NCBI GenBank assembly: GCA_028724185.1
Contig: JAQYDN010000002.1
Span: forward strand, 82,979-146,978
Source of the DNA: Bacillota bacterium
GTDB lineage: Bacteria; Bacillota; Clostridia; Tissierellales; Peptoniphilaceae
Direction of reading: 5' to 3'
Length of the DNA stretch: 64,000 nt
The position numbers and the translations under genes were made by a program. Under the pieces are notes generated by a model, which saw only the letters and a program-made list of their open reading frames with translations, searched no databases and was not told the DNA's origin. Below, in pieces: positions 27,897 to 38,029 of the stretch. Positions within the stretch are counted from its first letter, which is position 1. The number at the start of each line of letters is the position of its first letter.

Positions 27897-29418
27897 GATT
27901 CTCACCTCCTGCCATATAGTAACCCAGTTCATTTTGGTCCGCTTCGCCCTCGCGGAAAATCTTCGTAATCTCGCCTTCGTAAATAATGCCGATCCGGTCC
28001 GACAAACTCATAACTTCGTCCAGTTCAAAGCTGATCAAGAGGACCGCTTTTCCGTGATCGCGCTGCTGCACGAGGAAGCGGTGGATGTTTTCGATCGCGC
28101 CCACGTCGAGGCCGCGCGTCGGTTGCGCGGCGATCAGGACGTCCGGATCGTCGTCGATCTCTCTGGCGAGGATGACCTTCTGTTGGTTGCCTCCGGAAAG
28201 ATCGCTCGCCAAATAATCGCTATTTCGCGGCCGAATGTCGAACGATTCCATGAGCGCCTCCGCGTGATCGCGGATCGGCTCCTCCTCTAAGATGCCGTGT
28301 TTAGAATAAGGCGCCTGCTTAGAGACGTGCAAAATCATGTTTTCGGCGACGGTAAACTGCGGGACCAGTCCGCGCTTGTTTCTGTCCTCGGGAATATTAT
28401 TGAGTCCCGCCTCCCGGATGGCGCGCGGCGATTTCCCCGTCACTTCCTTGTCGTGGATGATGACTTTTCCGCTTTCGATCTTTCGAAGGCCGGTGAGCGC
28501 TTCCAGCAATTCGCTTTGGCCGTTTCCGTCGACGCCGGCGATGCCGAAGATCTCTCCTTCTCGAACCTCGAGATTTAATCCCCGCACGACCTCGACGTCG
28601 CGGACGTCCTTGACGTGAAGATCTTCGACGCGAAGCGCTACCTCTCCCGCCTCCTTCGGTTTCTTATCGACCTTAAACTTAATTTCGCGACCGACCATCA
28701 TTTCGGCGAGCTTCGCCTCACTCGTCTCGCTTACATCGACCGTGCCGATGCGCTTTCCCCGTCGAATAATCGTACACTTTTCCGCAAGCGCCTTAATCTC
28801 CTTCAGCTTATGCGTAATGATGATGACGCTCTTCCCCTCGGCGGCGAGCGCCTTGATGATGTCGATGAGCTCTTCGATTTCCTGAGGCGTGAGGACTGCC
28901 GTCGGCTCGTCGAAGATGAGTATTTCCGCATCGCGATACAGCGCCTTTAAAATTTCGACGCGCTGCTGCATCCCGACGGAGATATCTTCAATCTTCGCAT
29001 CAGGGTCGATCTTTAAATTATACTGATTCGAAAGCTCGACGACGCGCTTTCTCGCACTTTTCTTGTCCAGTACGATTCCGTTGGTCGGCTCTTCTCCCAA
29101 GATAATGTTTTCGACGACCGTAAACGGCTGAAACAGCATAAAGTGTTGGTGCACCATGCCGAGTCCCCTTTGGATCGCATCCTTCGGACCTTGGAAGTGG
29201 ACGATCTCCCCGTTTACCTTGACTTCCCCCGAAGTCGGTTTATACAGACCGTACAATATATTCATGAGCGTCGATTTGCCGGCGCCGTTTTCGCCGAGCA
29301 GCGCGTGAATTGTTCCCTTTTCCACGACGAGATCGATCGAATCGTTCGCCGTAAAATCACCGAATTTTTTGGTGATTCCGCGCATTTCCACAGCCGGCGC
29401 GAGTTTTTGTTCAACCAT
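27889..29418 (-). CDS. ABC transporter ATP-binding protein, duplicated ATPase (NupO/RbsA-like)
   Basis: Walker A LLGENGAGKSTLMNILYG; second half with LSGGNQQKVILAREI. Confidence 0.95.
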   Translation of the reverse strand: MVEQKLAPAVEMRGITKKFGDFTANDSIDLVVEKGTIHALLGENGAGKSTLMNILYGLYKPTSGEVKVNGEIVHFQGPKDAIQRGLGMVHQHFMLFQPFTVVENIILGEEPTNGIVLDKKSARKRVVELSNQYNLKIDPDAKIEDISVGMQQRVEILKALYRDAEILIFDEPTAVLTPQEIEELIDIIKALAAEGKSVIIITHKLKEIKALAEKCTIIRRGKRIGTVDVSETSEAKLAEMMVGREIKFKVDKKPKEAGEVALRVEDLHVKDVRDVEVVRGLNLEVREGEIFGIAGVDGNGQSELLEALTGLRKIESGKVIIHDKEVTGKSPRAIREAGLNNIPEDRNKRGLVPQFTVAENMILHVSKQAPYSKHGILEEEPIRDHAEALMESFDIRPRNSDYLASDLSGGNQQKVILAREIDDDPDVLIAAQPTRGLDVGAIENIHRFLVQQRDHGKAVLLISFELDEVMSLSDRIGIIYEGEITKIFREGEADQNELGYYMAGGENRE

Positions 29419-29481
29419 CGTTTTCCCCTTTCATATACTCGTCTAATTATACACTATCGACGCATAAATTTGTGAGGATAT

Positions 29482-29510
29482 AAAAAAAGAGGGCCGAACC
29501 CTCTTTTTTT
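29482..29510 (-). terminator. Rho-independent terminator after bmpA-like gene
   Basis: AAAAAAAGAGGG-ccgaa-CCCTCTTTTTTT. Confidence 0.85.
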
Positions 29511-29520
29511 GCGATCAAAT

Positions 29521-30636
29521 TTATTTTGCTTCAAACGCTTCATATTCTTTTTCCGATGCGGGAACTTTGATTTCGCCCTTGATGATGCGTTGTTTCAACG
29601 GTTCAATCTTTTCTAAGATTTCAGGTTTGACGTTCTTGTCGCTCGTCGGTGCGATATCGACCGTGTCGCCTTCCTTCAAACCGAAGTTCAAGTTTTCTCC
29701 GCCCGGGAAGTCTTCGCCCTTGGAGAGACCTTCAAGCACTTTGTAGATAGCGCTGTCGGCACGTTTCATCGCCGATGTAAGGACGTTGTCCGGAGCGATG
29801 TCGTTTTGGTCGCGGTCGACGCCGATGACCCACTTGTCTTGGTCCTTGGCCGCCTCGATGACGCCGTCGCCGGCTCCTCCGGCAGCGTGGAAGATGACAT
29901 CTGCGCCTTGTTGATACATATTCGTCGCAATACTCTTACCCTTTGCGGCATCGGAGAAGTTTCCGACGTATTGGCTGACGATTTCAACTTCTTGGCCTTT
30001 TTCCTTGGCCGCTTGATCGACGCCCGCCTTGTATCCGCATTCAAATGCCTTGATCAGGGTCGATTCCTGTCCGCCGACGAAGCCGACTTTGTTGCTTTCT
30101 GTGGTAAGACCTGCGATGTAGCCGACGAGGAAAGAAGGCTCTTCCGCTTTAAATTGAAGACCCGTTAAGTTGTCGGGTGCGTCCTCGTATCCGGCATCGA
30201 CGATCAGGAAGTTGACGTCGGGATTGTTTTCAGCTGCTTCGAGCATCGCATCGGCCAAGTTGAAACCTGCCGCGACGATGATGTCGTTATCCGCATCCAA
30301 CAGCGTTTCGATGTTCGGTGCGTAGTCGGTTGATTCCTTCGACTCTTGATAGGATACCTCGTAACCTAAGTCTTCATGTGCTTTTTGCAAGCCTTCCCAT
30401 ACCCCTTGGTTAAAGGACTGGTCGTTGATACCGCCTTCGTCGGTAACGAAGCCGATCTTCAACTTTTCGCCGTCTTTCTTATCGCCATCGTCCTCTTTTT
30501 CATTGGCCATGGCGTTGTTCGCATTGTTGCTTGCCTTGCCGTTATTGGCACTTTGATTGTTCGATGCGCTGCCGCATGCCGTCAAAGTGAAGACGAGGAG
30601 CATCACGAGTGCGAGCAATAGTGATCTTTTTTTCAT
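29521..30636 (-). CDS. BMP family (basic membrane lipoprotein) nucleoside-binding protein
   Basis: Lipobox LTACGS; KIGFVTDEGGINDQSFNQGVWEGL motif of BMP/PnrA family. Confidence 0.95.
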   Translation of the reverse strand: MKKRSLLLALVMLLVFTLTACGSASNNQSANNGKASNNANNAMANEKEDDGDKKDGEKLKIGFVTDEGGINDQSFNQGVWEGLQKAHEDLGYEVSYQESKESTDYAPNIETLLDADNDIIVAAGFNLADAMLEAAENNPDVNFLIVDAGYEDAPDNLTGLQFKAEEPSFLVGYIAGLTTESNKVGFVGGQESTLIKAFECGYKAGVDQAAKEKGQEVEIVSQYVGNFSDAAKGKSIATNMYQQGADVIFHAAGGAGDGVIEAAKDQDKWVIGVDRDQNDIAPDNVLTSAMKRADSAIYKVLEGLSKGEDFPGGENLNFGLKEGDTVDIAPTSDKNVKPEILEKIEPLKQRIIKGEIKVPASEKEYEAFEAK

Positions 30637-30665
30637 GTATTTCCCCCTTTATTTGATCTGTTTAT

Positions 30666-30694
30666 ATTATATTATGTACAATTTTTATTTTCAA
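30666..30694 (-). promoter_or_regulatory. Sigma-A-type promoter of the BMP/ABC operon (TTGAAA-17-TATAAT)
   Basis: - strand TTGAAA ataaaaattgtacataa TATAAT. Confidence 0.75.
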
Positions 30695-30713
30695 TAGCAC
30701 AAAAATTTTAATA

Positions 30714-30746
30714 AGAGAGAGCGTGCCTTCCGCACACGCTTCTCTC
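30714..30746 (-). terminator. Probable terminator
   Basis: GAGAGaAGCGTG...CACGCTCTCTC hairpin on the - strand after the 342-aa gene. Confidence 0.6.
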
Positions 30747-30749
30747 ATG

Positions 30750-31778
30750 CTATAGATAAAACCCGTTCAATATGGCGAATACATACGTCGACAGGATAAA
30801 GACGAGAATCGCCATGCCGCTTCCCTGTCTGAAGTCGATGGATTTTACTTGAAGCCCGGGTCTCCTCATCAATTTATACATGATAAATCCCACATACGCG
30901 AGGAGGGGGATCGCCAAAAATGTCGCGAGCTTCGTCGGCGCCTGCATCTTTGCGGTGGGAAGCGCGAGTAAAAAGACGACCATGGCCGCATAAACTGCGG
31001 AGTACTTGTTCTTTTTATCGGTTAAAATCACGAACAGCCCGCCCACAACCGAGACGACACATAAGATCGTCGCGACGGTCTTGGCCGTCTGCATTCTCGA
31101 ATAAAGCGGCCCGTTTATAAGCTCCAACGTATTGACGTAGGTTCCCGACTGCGTCTTTGCCGAGGTGTGCGGCTTTATGTCAGCATCCTTTATGCCCAGG
31201 GCGTCCGAGAACTTCCCGATTTTTCCGTTGGTGATAAAGACGCCGATATCGGCGAGCGTCTTTCCCGATCGTATGTCGACGGTGACGGGATCCGTTACGA
31301 CGCTGAAGGCGTAGTCTTCGGTCTCTTCGTCGAGAGGGAGCCTTAACTCCGAGGCGGGTGCGAGCGAAAAGTTTCGCTTCTCCATGATATCTTTCAGTTG
31401 AAGCGACTTCATCACGGATGTATTGAGTTTGTCGTATTCGCCCTTGAGCGTAGCCTTGCTCTTCGACGGATCGACGCCTTCTTTAAAGTAAATTTGTCTT
31501 ACCGGCGTGCCGAGAATGCGCACACTCGACGGATCGCCTTCATAACGAAATTGAATATCGTAACGATACAACAGAGGCTGTTTATTTTCCAATCGGCGCG
31601 TCACCTGCAAGTGATCGACGCGAGAGGGGTCGTCGAACATGAGTCCGTCAAACGACGCATTCCCGATTTCGTCCGAAATAAACAGTGCCTTTTCCGTTAT
31701 CAAGGGCGTTAACGTCAGTAGAAAACAAATCAATAAAAAAACTGCGAAAATAATTCCATTTTTCATCTGTTTCTGCAT
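30750..31778 (-). CDS. Uncharacterised membrane protein: N-terminal TM, long extracytoplasmic region, C-terminal TM helices
   Basis: Intact ORF; hydrophobic segments at N-terminus (IIFAVFLLICFLLTLTPL) and C-terminus; no family recognised. Confidence 0.75.
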   Translation of the reverse strand: MQKQMKNGIIFAVFLLICFLLTLTPLITEKALFISDEIGNASFDGLMFDDPSRVDHLQVTRRLENKQPLLYRYDIQFRYEGDPSSVRILGTPVRQIYFKEGVDPSKSKATLKGEYDKLNTSVMKSLQLKDIMEKRNFSLAPASELRLPLDEETEDYAFSVVTDPVTVDIRSGKTLADIGVFITNGKIGKFSDALGIKDADIKPHTSAKTQSGTYVNTLELINGPLYSRMQTAKTVATILCVVSVVGGLFVILTDKKNKYSAVYAAMVVFLLALPTAKMQAPTKLATFLAIPLLAYVGFIMYKLMRRPGLQVKSIDFRQGSGMAILVFILSTYVFAILNGFYL

Positions 31779-31904
31779 GGTTATCCCCCTAACTGATGTA
31801 TGATTTTTTCTATCATACCATATAGCATACCCTATTAGCAGAATAAAATCGATAGATGTTTTTCATTCAAAAGGCCTTGTGCTATACTGTCTTCGGAGGT
31901 AATT

Positions 31905-32363
31905 ATGACCATAGACAAGACCAAATACATAAAAGCTTTAAAGGCGATCGATCAAATGAACATCTTTCTCATGCTCGTACTCGCCCTCATCCACCCTTAT
32001 CTGCCGGTTTACGACGAGGCGGGAAAGATGAACGAATACTACGCCTTTCTCCGCATCCTCATCATCGTCCTCGTGCTCTTTATGGGGTTACCCATTTTTA
32101 AAAAGGAGTTAAAGCAAATCCGAGAAAATAAAAAGCCCTATCAGATCAAAAAGAAAAACAACGTCGTCCACATCCCCAAAGTCAACTACTTCGTCGCCGT
32201 CGCCTTTGCGGTCTGCCCCATCGCCTTTATCCCGATGGCGATTTACCGCTACGCGCCGGAGGGGATCCAGGCGCAGGCGTTTTACGCGCTGCTCTACCTC
32301 TTTATCTACGTCGGCGTCGGCACGCGACTCCAAATGAAGATCGGATTGAACACGTCCAAATAA
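31905..32363 (+). CDS. Uncharacterised small membrane protein (about 4 TM)
   Basis: Extended -10 (TGCTATACT) and CGGAGG RBS upstream of ATG; hydrophobic segments. Confidence 0.7.
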   Translation: MTIDKTKYIKALKAIDQMNIFLMLVLALIHPYLPVYDEAGKMNEYYAFLRILIIVLVLFMGLPIFKKELKQIRENKKPYQIKKKNNVVHIPKVNYFVAVAFAVCPIAFIPMAIYRYAPEGIQAQAFYALLYLFIYVGVGTRLQMKIGLNTSK

Positions 32364-32365
32364 AA

Positions 32366-32417
32366 TAAAAACCATCCCGGACACAGGCCAGGCCTTGCAT
32401 CCGAGATGGTTTTTTTA
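32366..32417. terminator. Terminator between convergent genes
   Basis: AAAAACCATC(cc)GGA...TCCGAGATGGTTTTTTT. Confidence 0.7.
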
Positions 32418-33602
32418 CGCCTCTCTCAATTTAAACGGATACGCGCCTTCGAGCGCTTCCTCGATCGGCGCACGCTTTTCGACGAATTTTCGATACGCGC
32501 CCATTTTTTTCGTGTTGCCGTAGAGGACGACGCCTTCGACGCGGCCGTCGTTTACGTAGAGACGGTGGTGTTCGTCGCCCTCGTCGTAGACGTAGACGTC
32601 GTCATCGTCGTCGCCGATTTTTCCGGCGCTGAACACCTCGATGTCTCCGATGTCGAGTTTTGTAAAGGCCATCGGATTTTCGTAGGTCTTCTCATCTCCC
32701 GTCATATTCGCGCCCGCCACTTTTCCCATGGCGCGGGAAGCCGACCAAAGGCCCATCGTCCGTCCCTCGACTTCGGCGACGTCGCCTGCAGCCCAAACGT
32801 TTTCGAGGTTGGTCTTTAAATAGCGGTCGACCACGACGCCGCGGTTGACCTCGAGCTCGGTGCCCTCAAACAAATCGATGTTTGCGCGCACGCCGATAGA
32901 GACGAGGATGCAGTCCACATCGACGACGGTTCCGTCCGAAAACTCGATCCCCTCGACGCGATCCTTCCCAAGGAAACCCTTCGTATCGTATCCGGCGCAT
33001 ACGTTAAAGCCCTGCGCTTCCATTTCCTCATTGAGCATCCGGCCGAGTTCTTCGTCCAATTGATTGGACAAGAGATAATCTCTCCTGTGGACGATCGTCA
33101 CGTCCTTTCCCCGCGCCTGCAGGCTCTTCGCCGCCTCGAGGCCCAAGAGTCCTCCGCCGATAACGCAGACGCGCTCCATGTCGTCGAGGTAGGTGCCGAT
33201 GGCCTGTAAGTCGTCGAATGTTCTCAGCGTAAAGACGCCTTTTAAGTCGCTGTTTTCAAAGGGCGGCAGATTGGCGTGACTTCCGTTGGCGAGGAGAATT
33301 TTCTCCGCCTCGATTGTCTTTCCGTCCTCTAAGGTCAAGGTCATCGCGTTAAAATCGATCGCGCGCACGCGCGCATCGTAGTGAGCTTCTATATTTAACT
33401 CCTTGCACCAGCCCTCCTCATTGAGAACAGGAAGTTCCGGTTCTTCTTCGGCCATGAGGTGAGAAAGTTTAATGCGAAAATACGGTTCGCAGTTCTCGTC
33501 GCCGATCAAGAGAACGGATCCGGCGCTGTCTTTTTTTCTAATCTCTTTTGCCGCAGTTACGCCCGCTATTCCGCTACCTACGATTACATAATTATAAGCC
33601 AT
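32415..33602 (-). CDS. NAD(P)/FAD-dependent oxidoreductase (rubredoxin/nitrite-reductase-like flavoprotein)
   Basis: FAD motif YVIVGSGIAGVTAAKEIRK, NAD motif VCVIGGGLLGLEAAKSLQ, VWAAGDVAE. Confidence 0.93.
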   Translation of the reverse strand: MAYNYVIVGSGIAGVTAAKEIRKKDSAGSVLLIGDENCEPYFRIKLSHLMAEEEPELPVLNEEGWCKELNIEAHYDARVRAIDFNAMTLTLEDGKTIEAEKILLANGSHANLPPFENSDLKGVFTLRTFDDLQAIGTYLDDMERVCVIGGGLLGLEAAKSLQARGKDVTIVHRRDYLLSNQLDEELGRMLNEEMEAQGFNVCAGYDTKGFLGKDRVEGIEFSDGTVVDVDCILVSIGVRANIDLFEGTELEVNRGVVVDRYLKTNLENVWAAGDVAEVEGRTMGLWSASRAMGKVAGANMTGDEKTYENPMAFTKLDIGDIEVFSAGKIGDDDDDVYVYDEGDEHHRLYVNDGRVEGVVLYGNTKKMGAYRKFVEKRAPIEEALEGAYPFKLREA

Positions 33603-33637
33603 GCTACCTTCCTCCTTGCGAAAACTTTTATCTACAT

Positions 33638-34687
33638 CTATTCCGCCGTAACCTCCGTCCATATCCTGTCGTACACCCTGGTCAAATCGCGTGGATCGCG
33701 ATAGACCTCGAGAGGGGGTAGTTGATCGATATCGGGATAGGCGATGGGATCTTCCCGAAGCGACCGAGGCAACAGCTCGATCGCCTCGGGAATCGGCGTC
33801 GCATAACCGACACTGTATGCCGCGTTTTTCGCGGCGATGTCGGGTCTCGACATAAAGTTAATAAATTTCATGGCCGCCTTCGGATTTTTTGCATTCTTCG
33901 GAACGGCAAATGAATCGTACCATATATTAGTACCCTCTTTAGGTAGAATATATTTCAAATTTTTATTTTCGCGACACATCATCGCCGCATCTCCGGAATA
34001 CATCACCGAAAGCGCCGCATCTCCCTGGCTCATGACGTCGCGACCTTCATCGGCCAAGTAGGCGTACACGAGCGGCTTCTGCGCGATCAAGGCCTCTCCC
34101 GCCTCCTCGAGCTGCGAAAGGTCGCGGGTGTTCATCGAATACCCGAGCATCTTAAGCGCCACCGCGATCGAGTCGCGCTGAGAGTTGTACATGATGATCT
34201 CGTCTTTGTAACCGGGATCCCACAAATCGCTCCACGAATCGATGTCGGAGTGGATGCGTTTCGTATTTGCGACGATGCCGAGCGTCCCCCAAAAATAAGG
34301 CAAACTATAGCGATTCCCCGGATCGTAGTCCATATTTAAAATGCGCTTATCCAACTTCTTGCTGTTGGGGATCAGATCGTAATCCAGCGGCATCAACATA
34401 TCCTCGCGGATTAACCGCTCCACCATATACTCCGACGGCACGACGACGTCGTAGATGTCGTTTGATTTCTTGAGCTTGACGTAGAGGTCTTCGTTGGAGG
34501 CGAACGTGTCGTAGATGACGCGAATTCCGGTCTCTTCTTCAAACTGGCGAATCGTCTCCATATCCACGTAATCCCCCCAATTATAGACGTGAAGCGTCTC
34601 GCGACTGCTCGATGCGGAGCTGCAGCCCGTGAGGCCGACGAGGAGGGTGAGTGCCGCTATCCATTTTATCCATTTCATCATGTTCAT
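33638..34687 (-). CDS. potD: Spermidine/putrescine ABC transporter substrate-binding protein
   Basis: Lipobox VGLTGCSS; LHVYNWGDYVDMETIRQFEEETGIRVIYDTF. Confidence 0.95.
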   Translation of the reverse strand: MNMMKWIKWIAALTLLVGLTGCSSASSSRETLHVYNWGDYVDMETIRQFEEETGIRVIYDTFASNEDLYVKLKKSNDIYDVVVPSEYMVERLIREDMLMPLDYDLIPNSKKLDKRILNMDYDPGNRYSLPYFWGTLGIVANTKRIHSDIDSWSDLWDPGYKDEIIMYNSQRDSIAVALKMLGYSMNTRDLSQLEEAGEALIAQKPLVYAYLADEGRDVMSQGDAALSVMYSGDAAMMCRENKNLKYILPKEGTNIWYDSFAVPKNAKNPKAAMKFINFMSRPDIAAKNAAYSVGYATPIPEAIELLPRSLREDPIAYPDIDQLPPLEVYRDPRDLTRVYDRIWTEVTAE

Positions 34688-34688
34688 C

Positions 34689-35468
34689 TTACACCTCGAG
34701 ATCGACGATATCGACGTCGCGTTTATTTAAGACCAAAAGAAGGATAAAGACCGCGACGAACAAAATCGTCGATATCGCGTTCATCGATGGATTAATACCC
34801 GTTTTTGCCATCGAGTATAGCGTAATGGATAAATTGGAGACGCCTTGTCCGGTCGTAAAGAAGGAAATAATAAAGTCGTCGAGCGACAAGGTAAAGGCGA
34901 GCAGCGCCCCGGTCACGATGCCCGGCTTAATCTGCGGTATGACGACGCGAAAGAGCACCTCCCGCGGTCTCGCCCCGAGATCGAAGGCCGCCTCGACCGT
35001 ATGTTGATCCAGCTGATCCAGCTTGGGGAGCACGGACAGAACGACGTAGGGCAGACAGAAGACGATGTGCGAAAGCGTCATCGTCAAGAGCCCCTGCTCG
35101 ATCGCGAAAAATCCGTACAAACTCATAAGCGCCACCGCCGTCACGATGTCGGGATTGAGCACCGGCAAGTAATTGACGTTCAAGATAACGTTTTGACTCC
35201 GCTTTTTAAACGCGCGGATTCCGATGGCGGAGATCGTACCGAGCAAGGTCGAAACCGCGGTCGAGACGACGGCGACGAGCAGCGTGATGTAAAGACTCTT
35301 CAAAATGATCGGATCGGTAAAGAGATCGGCGTACCAATGCGTCGTAAAGCCGGCCCAAACGCCGCGCAATTTCGTGTCGTTGAAGCTGAATACGATCAAG
35401 ACCGCAATCGGCAAGTATAAAAAGATCAGCAGCAGCCCCATGTAGATGTTTCGCAATTTATTTCTCAT
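34689..35468 (-). CDS. potC: Spermidine/putrescine ABC transporter permease PotC
   Basis: Permease EAA-like motif EAAFDLGARPREVLFRVVIPQIKPGI; operon. Confidence 0.94.
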   Translation of the reverse strand: MRNKLRNIYMGLLLIFLYLPIAVLIVFSFNDTKLRGVWAGFTTHWYADLFTDPIILKSLYITLLVAVVSTAVSTLLGTISAIGIRAFKKRSQNVILNVNYLPVLNPDIVTAVALMSLYGFFAIEQGLLTMTLSHIVFCLPYVVLSVLPKLDQLDQHTVEAAFDLGARPREVLFRVVIPQIKPGIVTGALLAFTLSLDDFIISFFTTGQGVSNLSITLYSMAKTGINPSMNAISTILFVAVFILLLVLNKRDVDIVDLEV

Positions 35469-36294
35469 ACAGTTCACCTCGCCTTCCCTTATTTTCAAAA
35501 CGTCTGAAGATAAAGAGCATTCCGAGCAAAATGACGATTAACACGACGGCGATCGCCGAGCCGAACGGCCAGTTTCCCGTCAGTCGAAATTGCTGTTCGA
35601 TGATATTGCCGACCAGATAATATTTGTTGCCGCCCAACAGCGACGAGATGACAAAGGTCGAAAGCGCCGGTATAAAGCACATCAAGATGCCGCTGAATAC
35701 CCCCGGCAACGACAGAGGAAAGGTTATTTTGATAAAGGTCTGAAAAGGCGTCGCCCCGAGATCCTGCGCCGCCTCGACGAGCGAACGATCCATCTTTTCG
35801 AGTATCGCGTAGATGGGAAGGACCATAAACGGCAAAAAATTGTAAATCATCCCCATTAAAATCGCGCCTTCGTTATACATCATGTCGAAGGGCCCCAGTC
35901 CGATCAGCGACAATGCGCGGTTGATTACGCCGTTTCTCCCGAGGAGAGTAATCCACGCGTACGTCCTCAGTAAAAAATTCATCCACATCGGAATGACGAA
36001 CAAGAGGATCAGCGTCGCGGCCGTCTTCGGCTTTTGGCGGGAGATGCTGTAGGCGGCGGGGTAGCCTAAAAAGAGGCACGCCACCGTCGAAATTGCCGCG
36101 AGCGCGACGGATCGCCCGAGGATGCGCAGATACGTCGGCTCGAAAAAGCGGACATATTGCTCGGTCGAAAAGCGGAAATTCGCCATATCCATCGTCGGCT
36201 CTCCGTTAAAGCTGATAAAGACGACCAACAGGAGCGGCAGGACGATAAATAATATCGCCCACGGAATGTAAAACGTCGCATATCGCCTCATCAT
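35458..36294 (-). CDS. potB: Spermidine/putrescine ABC transporter permease PotB
   Basis: [29 protein letters not shown] overlaps potA stop. Confidence 0.94.
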   Translation of the reverse strand: MMRRYATFYIPWAILFIVLPLLLVVFISFNGEPTMDMANFRFSTEQYVRFFEPTYLRILGRSVALAAISTVACLFLGYPAAYSISRQKPKTAATLILLFVIPMWMNFLLRTYAWITLLGRNGVINRALSLIGLGPFDMMYNEGAILMGMIYNFLPFMVLPIYAILEKMDRSLVEAAQDLGATPFQTFIKITFPLSLPGVFSGILMCFIPALSTFVISSLLGGNKYYLVGNIIEQQFRLTGNWPFGSAIAVVLIVILLGMLFIFRRFENKGRRGELYEK

Positions 36295-37328
36295 CCTTCT
36301 CCCTTCATCACGTGGAAGTTGTCCGGTTCGATGTAAAGTCCCACGACCTCCCCGGGTTGTTTCGCGAGTGTCGACTGTACCATCCACTTATCGCCCGCGA
36401 CGTTTAGGATCATCTCGTAGTGGACGCCCTTAAAGACGAGCGACTCCACCTCTCCTCTCAAGAGATCCTCCGCGTCCCTCTTCAGCTCGACGTCCTCGGG
36501 TCGAATGACGACCTGCACGGATTCCCCGGGCGCGAAGCCCTTGTCGACACAGCGGAATTCCCTCCCGTAAAAGGAAACGACGCCGTCTCTTACAAAGGTC
36601 GCGGGGATGATATTGCTTTCGCCGATAAAATTGGCGACAAAGGCGTTCACCGGTTCGTTGTAGATGGAAATCGGCGTCCCGATCTGTTGGATCGTCCCGT
36701 CTTTTAACACGACGACCGTATCGCTCATACTGAGCGCCTCTTCCTGATCGTGGGTGACGTAAATAAAGGTAATGCCGACCTGTTCCTGGATGCGCTTCAA
36801 CTCGAACTGCATGCGCTTTCTAAGCTTTAAGTCGAGCGCCCCGAGCGGTTCGTCCAACAAGAGGATCTCGGGGTCGTTGATGAGCGCCCGGGCAATGGCG
36901 ATGCGCTGTTGTTGCCCGCCCGATAAGGAGGCGATGCTCCGCGATCCGATCCCCGGCAAATTTACGAGTTCGAGCATCTCCTCGACGCGACTTTCGATCT
37001 CCGCCTTCGGCAGTTTTTTCAGTTTCAGGCCGAAGGCGATGTTGTCGAAGACGTTTAAATGCGGAAAAAGCGCATACTTTTGAAACACCGTGTTGACCGG
37101 CCGTTCGTAGTGTTTCATCGCCGTCATCGACTGCCCCTTGAGGAGGACATCTCCCTCGTCCGGCTGCTCGAATCCCGCGATAATTCGAAGGAGCGTCGTC
37201 TTCCCGCAACCGCTCGGCCCGAGAAGCGTCAAAAACTCATGATCGCGAACCTCGAGGTCGATCCCCTTCAATACCTGTGTCTCTGCGAACGATTTTTGAA
37301 TGCCGCGCATCGTAATAATCGATTCCAT
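36291..37328 (-). CDS. potA: Spermidine/putrescine ABC transporter ATP-binding protein
   Basis: [43 protein letters not shown]-terminal TOBE domain. Confidence 0.96.
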   Translation of the reverse strand: MESIITMRGIQKSFAETQVLKGIDLEVRDHEFLTLLGPSGCGKTTLLRIIAGFEQPDEGDVLLKGQSMTAMKHYERPVNTVFQKYALFPHLNVFDNIAFGLKLKKLPKAEIESRVEEMLELVNLPGIGSRSIASLSGGQQQRIAIARALINDPEILLLDEPLGALDLKLRKRMQFELKRIQEQVGITFIYVTHDQEEALSMSDTVVVLKDGTIQQIGTPISIYNEPVNAFVANFIGESNIIPATFVRDGVVSFYGREFRCVDKGFAPGESVQVVIRPEDVELKRDAEDLLRGEVESLVFKGVHYEMILNVAGDKWMVQSTLAKQPGEVVGLYIEPDNFHVMKGEG

Positions 37329-37338
37329 CCGTCACCTC

Positions 37339-37878
37339 CTAGAAATTGGGCGGGTTCGATACCCACAACAGCGTCGCCTCGTCGCGCGACGCATTTTCAA
37401 AATACACACGCTTATCTCCCGGGCCGTAGAGCGTATCGCCCGCGCCCGCGGAGTAGATCTCTTCCCCGTAGTGTACGAGGAGTTCGCCCTTTAAGATGTA
37501 GGCGAACCATTGACCCTCAAACGGCGTGAGGACCGACGAATTTCCGCCGGATTCGATGTGCCAACGTGTCGGCTCCATCGCGTTTTTTTGCGCGTTCGGC
37601 ACGATGTACTCGAGCCGGTAGCCCTCGTCCTCCGAGATAAACGTCGAGGCGTCGGAGGACGAAAAGACGATCTTCGCCTCGTCCATCCCCCCGAAAAAAT
37701 CCTCGGGGCGCGTGCCGAGCGCGTCCAGAATGTCCAAAAACGTCGCGACCGACGGACTCGCGAGATCCCTCTCCACTTGGGAGATAAAACCCTTCGTCAC
37801 CTCGCTGCGTTGCGCGAGTTCTTCCTGGGTCAATTGTTGCATCAAGCGTAAGCTTTTTATTTTCTCTCCGATATTCAT
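37339..37878 (-). CDS. XRE family regulator with C-terminal cupin domain, first gene of pot operon
   Basis: HTH LRLMQQLTQEELAQRSEVTKGFISQVERDLASPSVATFLDILDALG; cupin WFAYILKGELLVHYGEEIYSAGAGDTLYGPGDKRVYFEN. Confidence 0.95.
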   Translation of the reverse strand: MNIGEKIKSLRLMQQLTQEELAQRSEVTKGFISQVERDLASPSVATFLDILDALGTRPEDFFGGMDEAKIVFSSSDASTFISEDEGYRLEYIVPNAQKNAMEPTRWHIESGGNSSVLTPFEGQWFAYILKGELLVHYGEEIYSAGAGDTLYGPGDKRVYFENASRDEATLLWVSNPPNF

Positions 37879-37885
37879 ACTATTT

Positions 37886-37917
37886 TAAACTCCATGATTA
37901 ATTTACTAAACTTCATG
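37886..37917 (-). promoter_or_regulatory. Putative operator: two direct copies of CATGRAGTTTA 21 bp apart, just downstream of a TATAAT (37920-37925)
   Basis: - strand GCATGAAGTTTAgtaaattaatCATGGAGTTTAaaa between -10 box and ATG of the XRE-cupin gene. Confidence 0.5.
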
Positions 37918-37977
37918 CTATTATAAACAGAAACGACGCGCGCGTCAATACGGAGGTGGCGCCGCAATTCGGCCAAT

Positions 37978-38013
37978 AAAAAATCGACGCGACATAGACT
38001 GTCGCGCCGACTT
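37978..38013 (-). terminator. Rho-independent terminator after psuG
   Basis: - strand TCGGCGCGACA-gtcta-TGTCGCGTCGATTTTTT. Confidence 0.7.
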
Positions 38014-38029
38014 TCCCGCGTTTCGCGTG

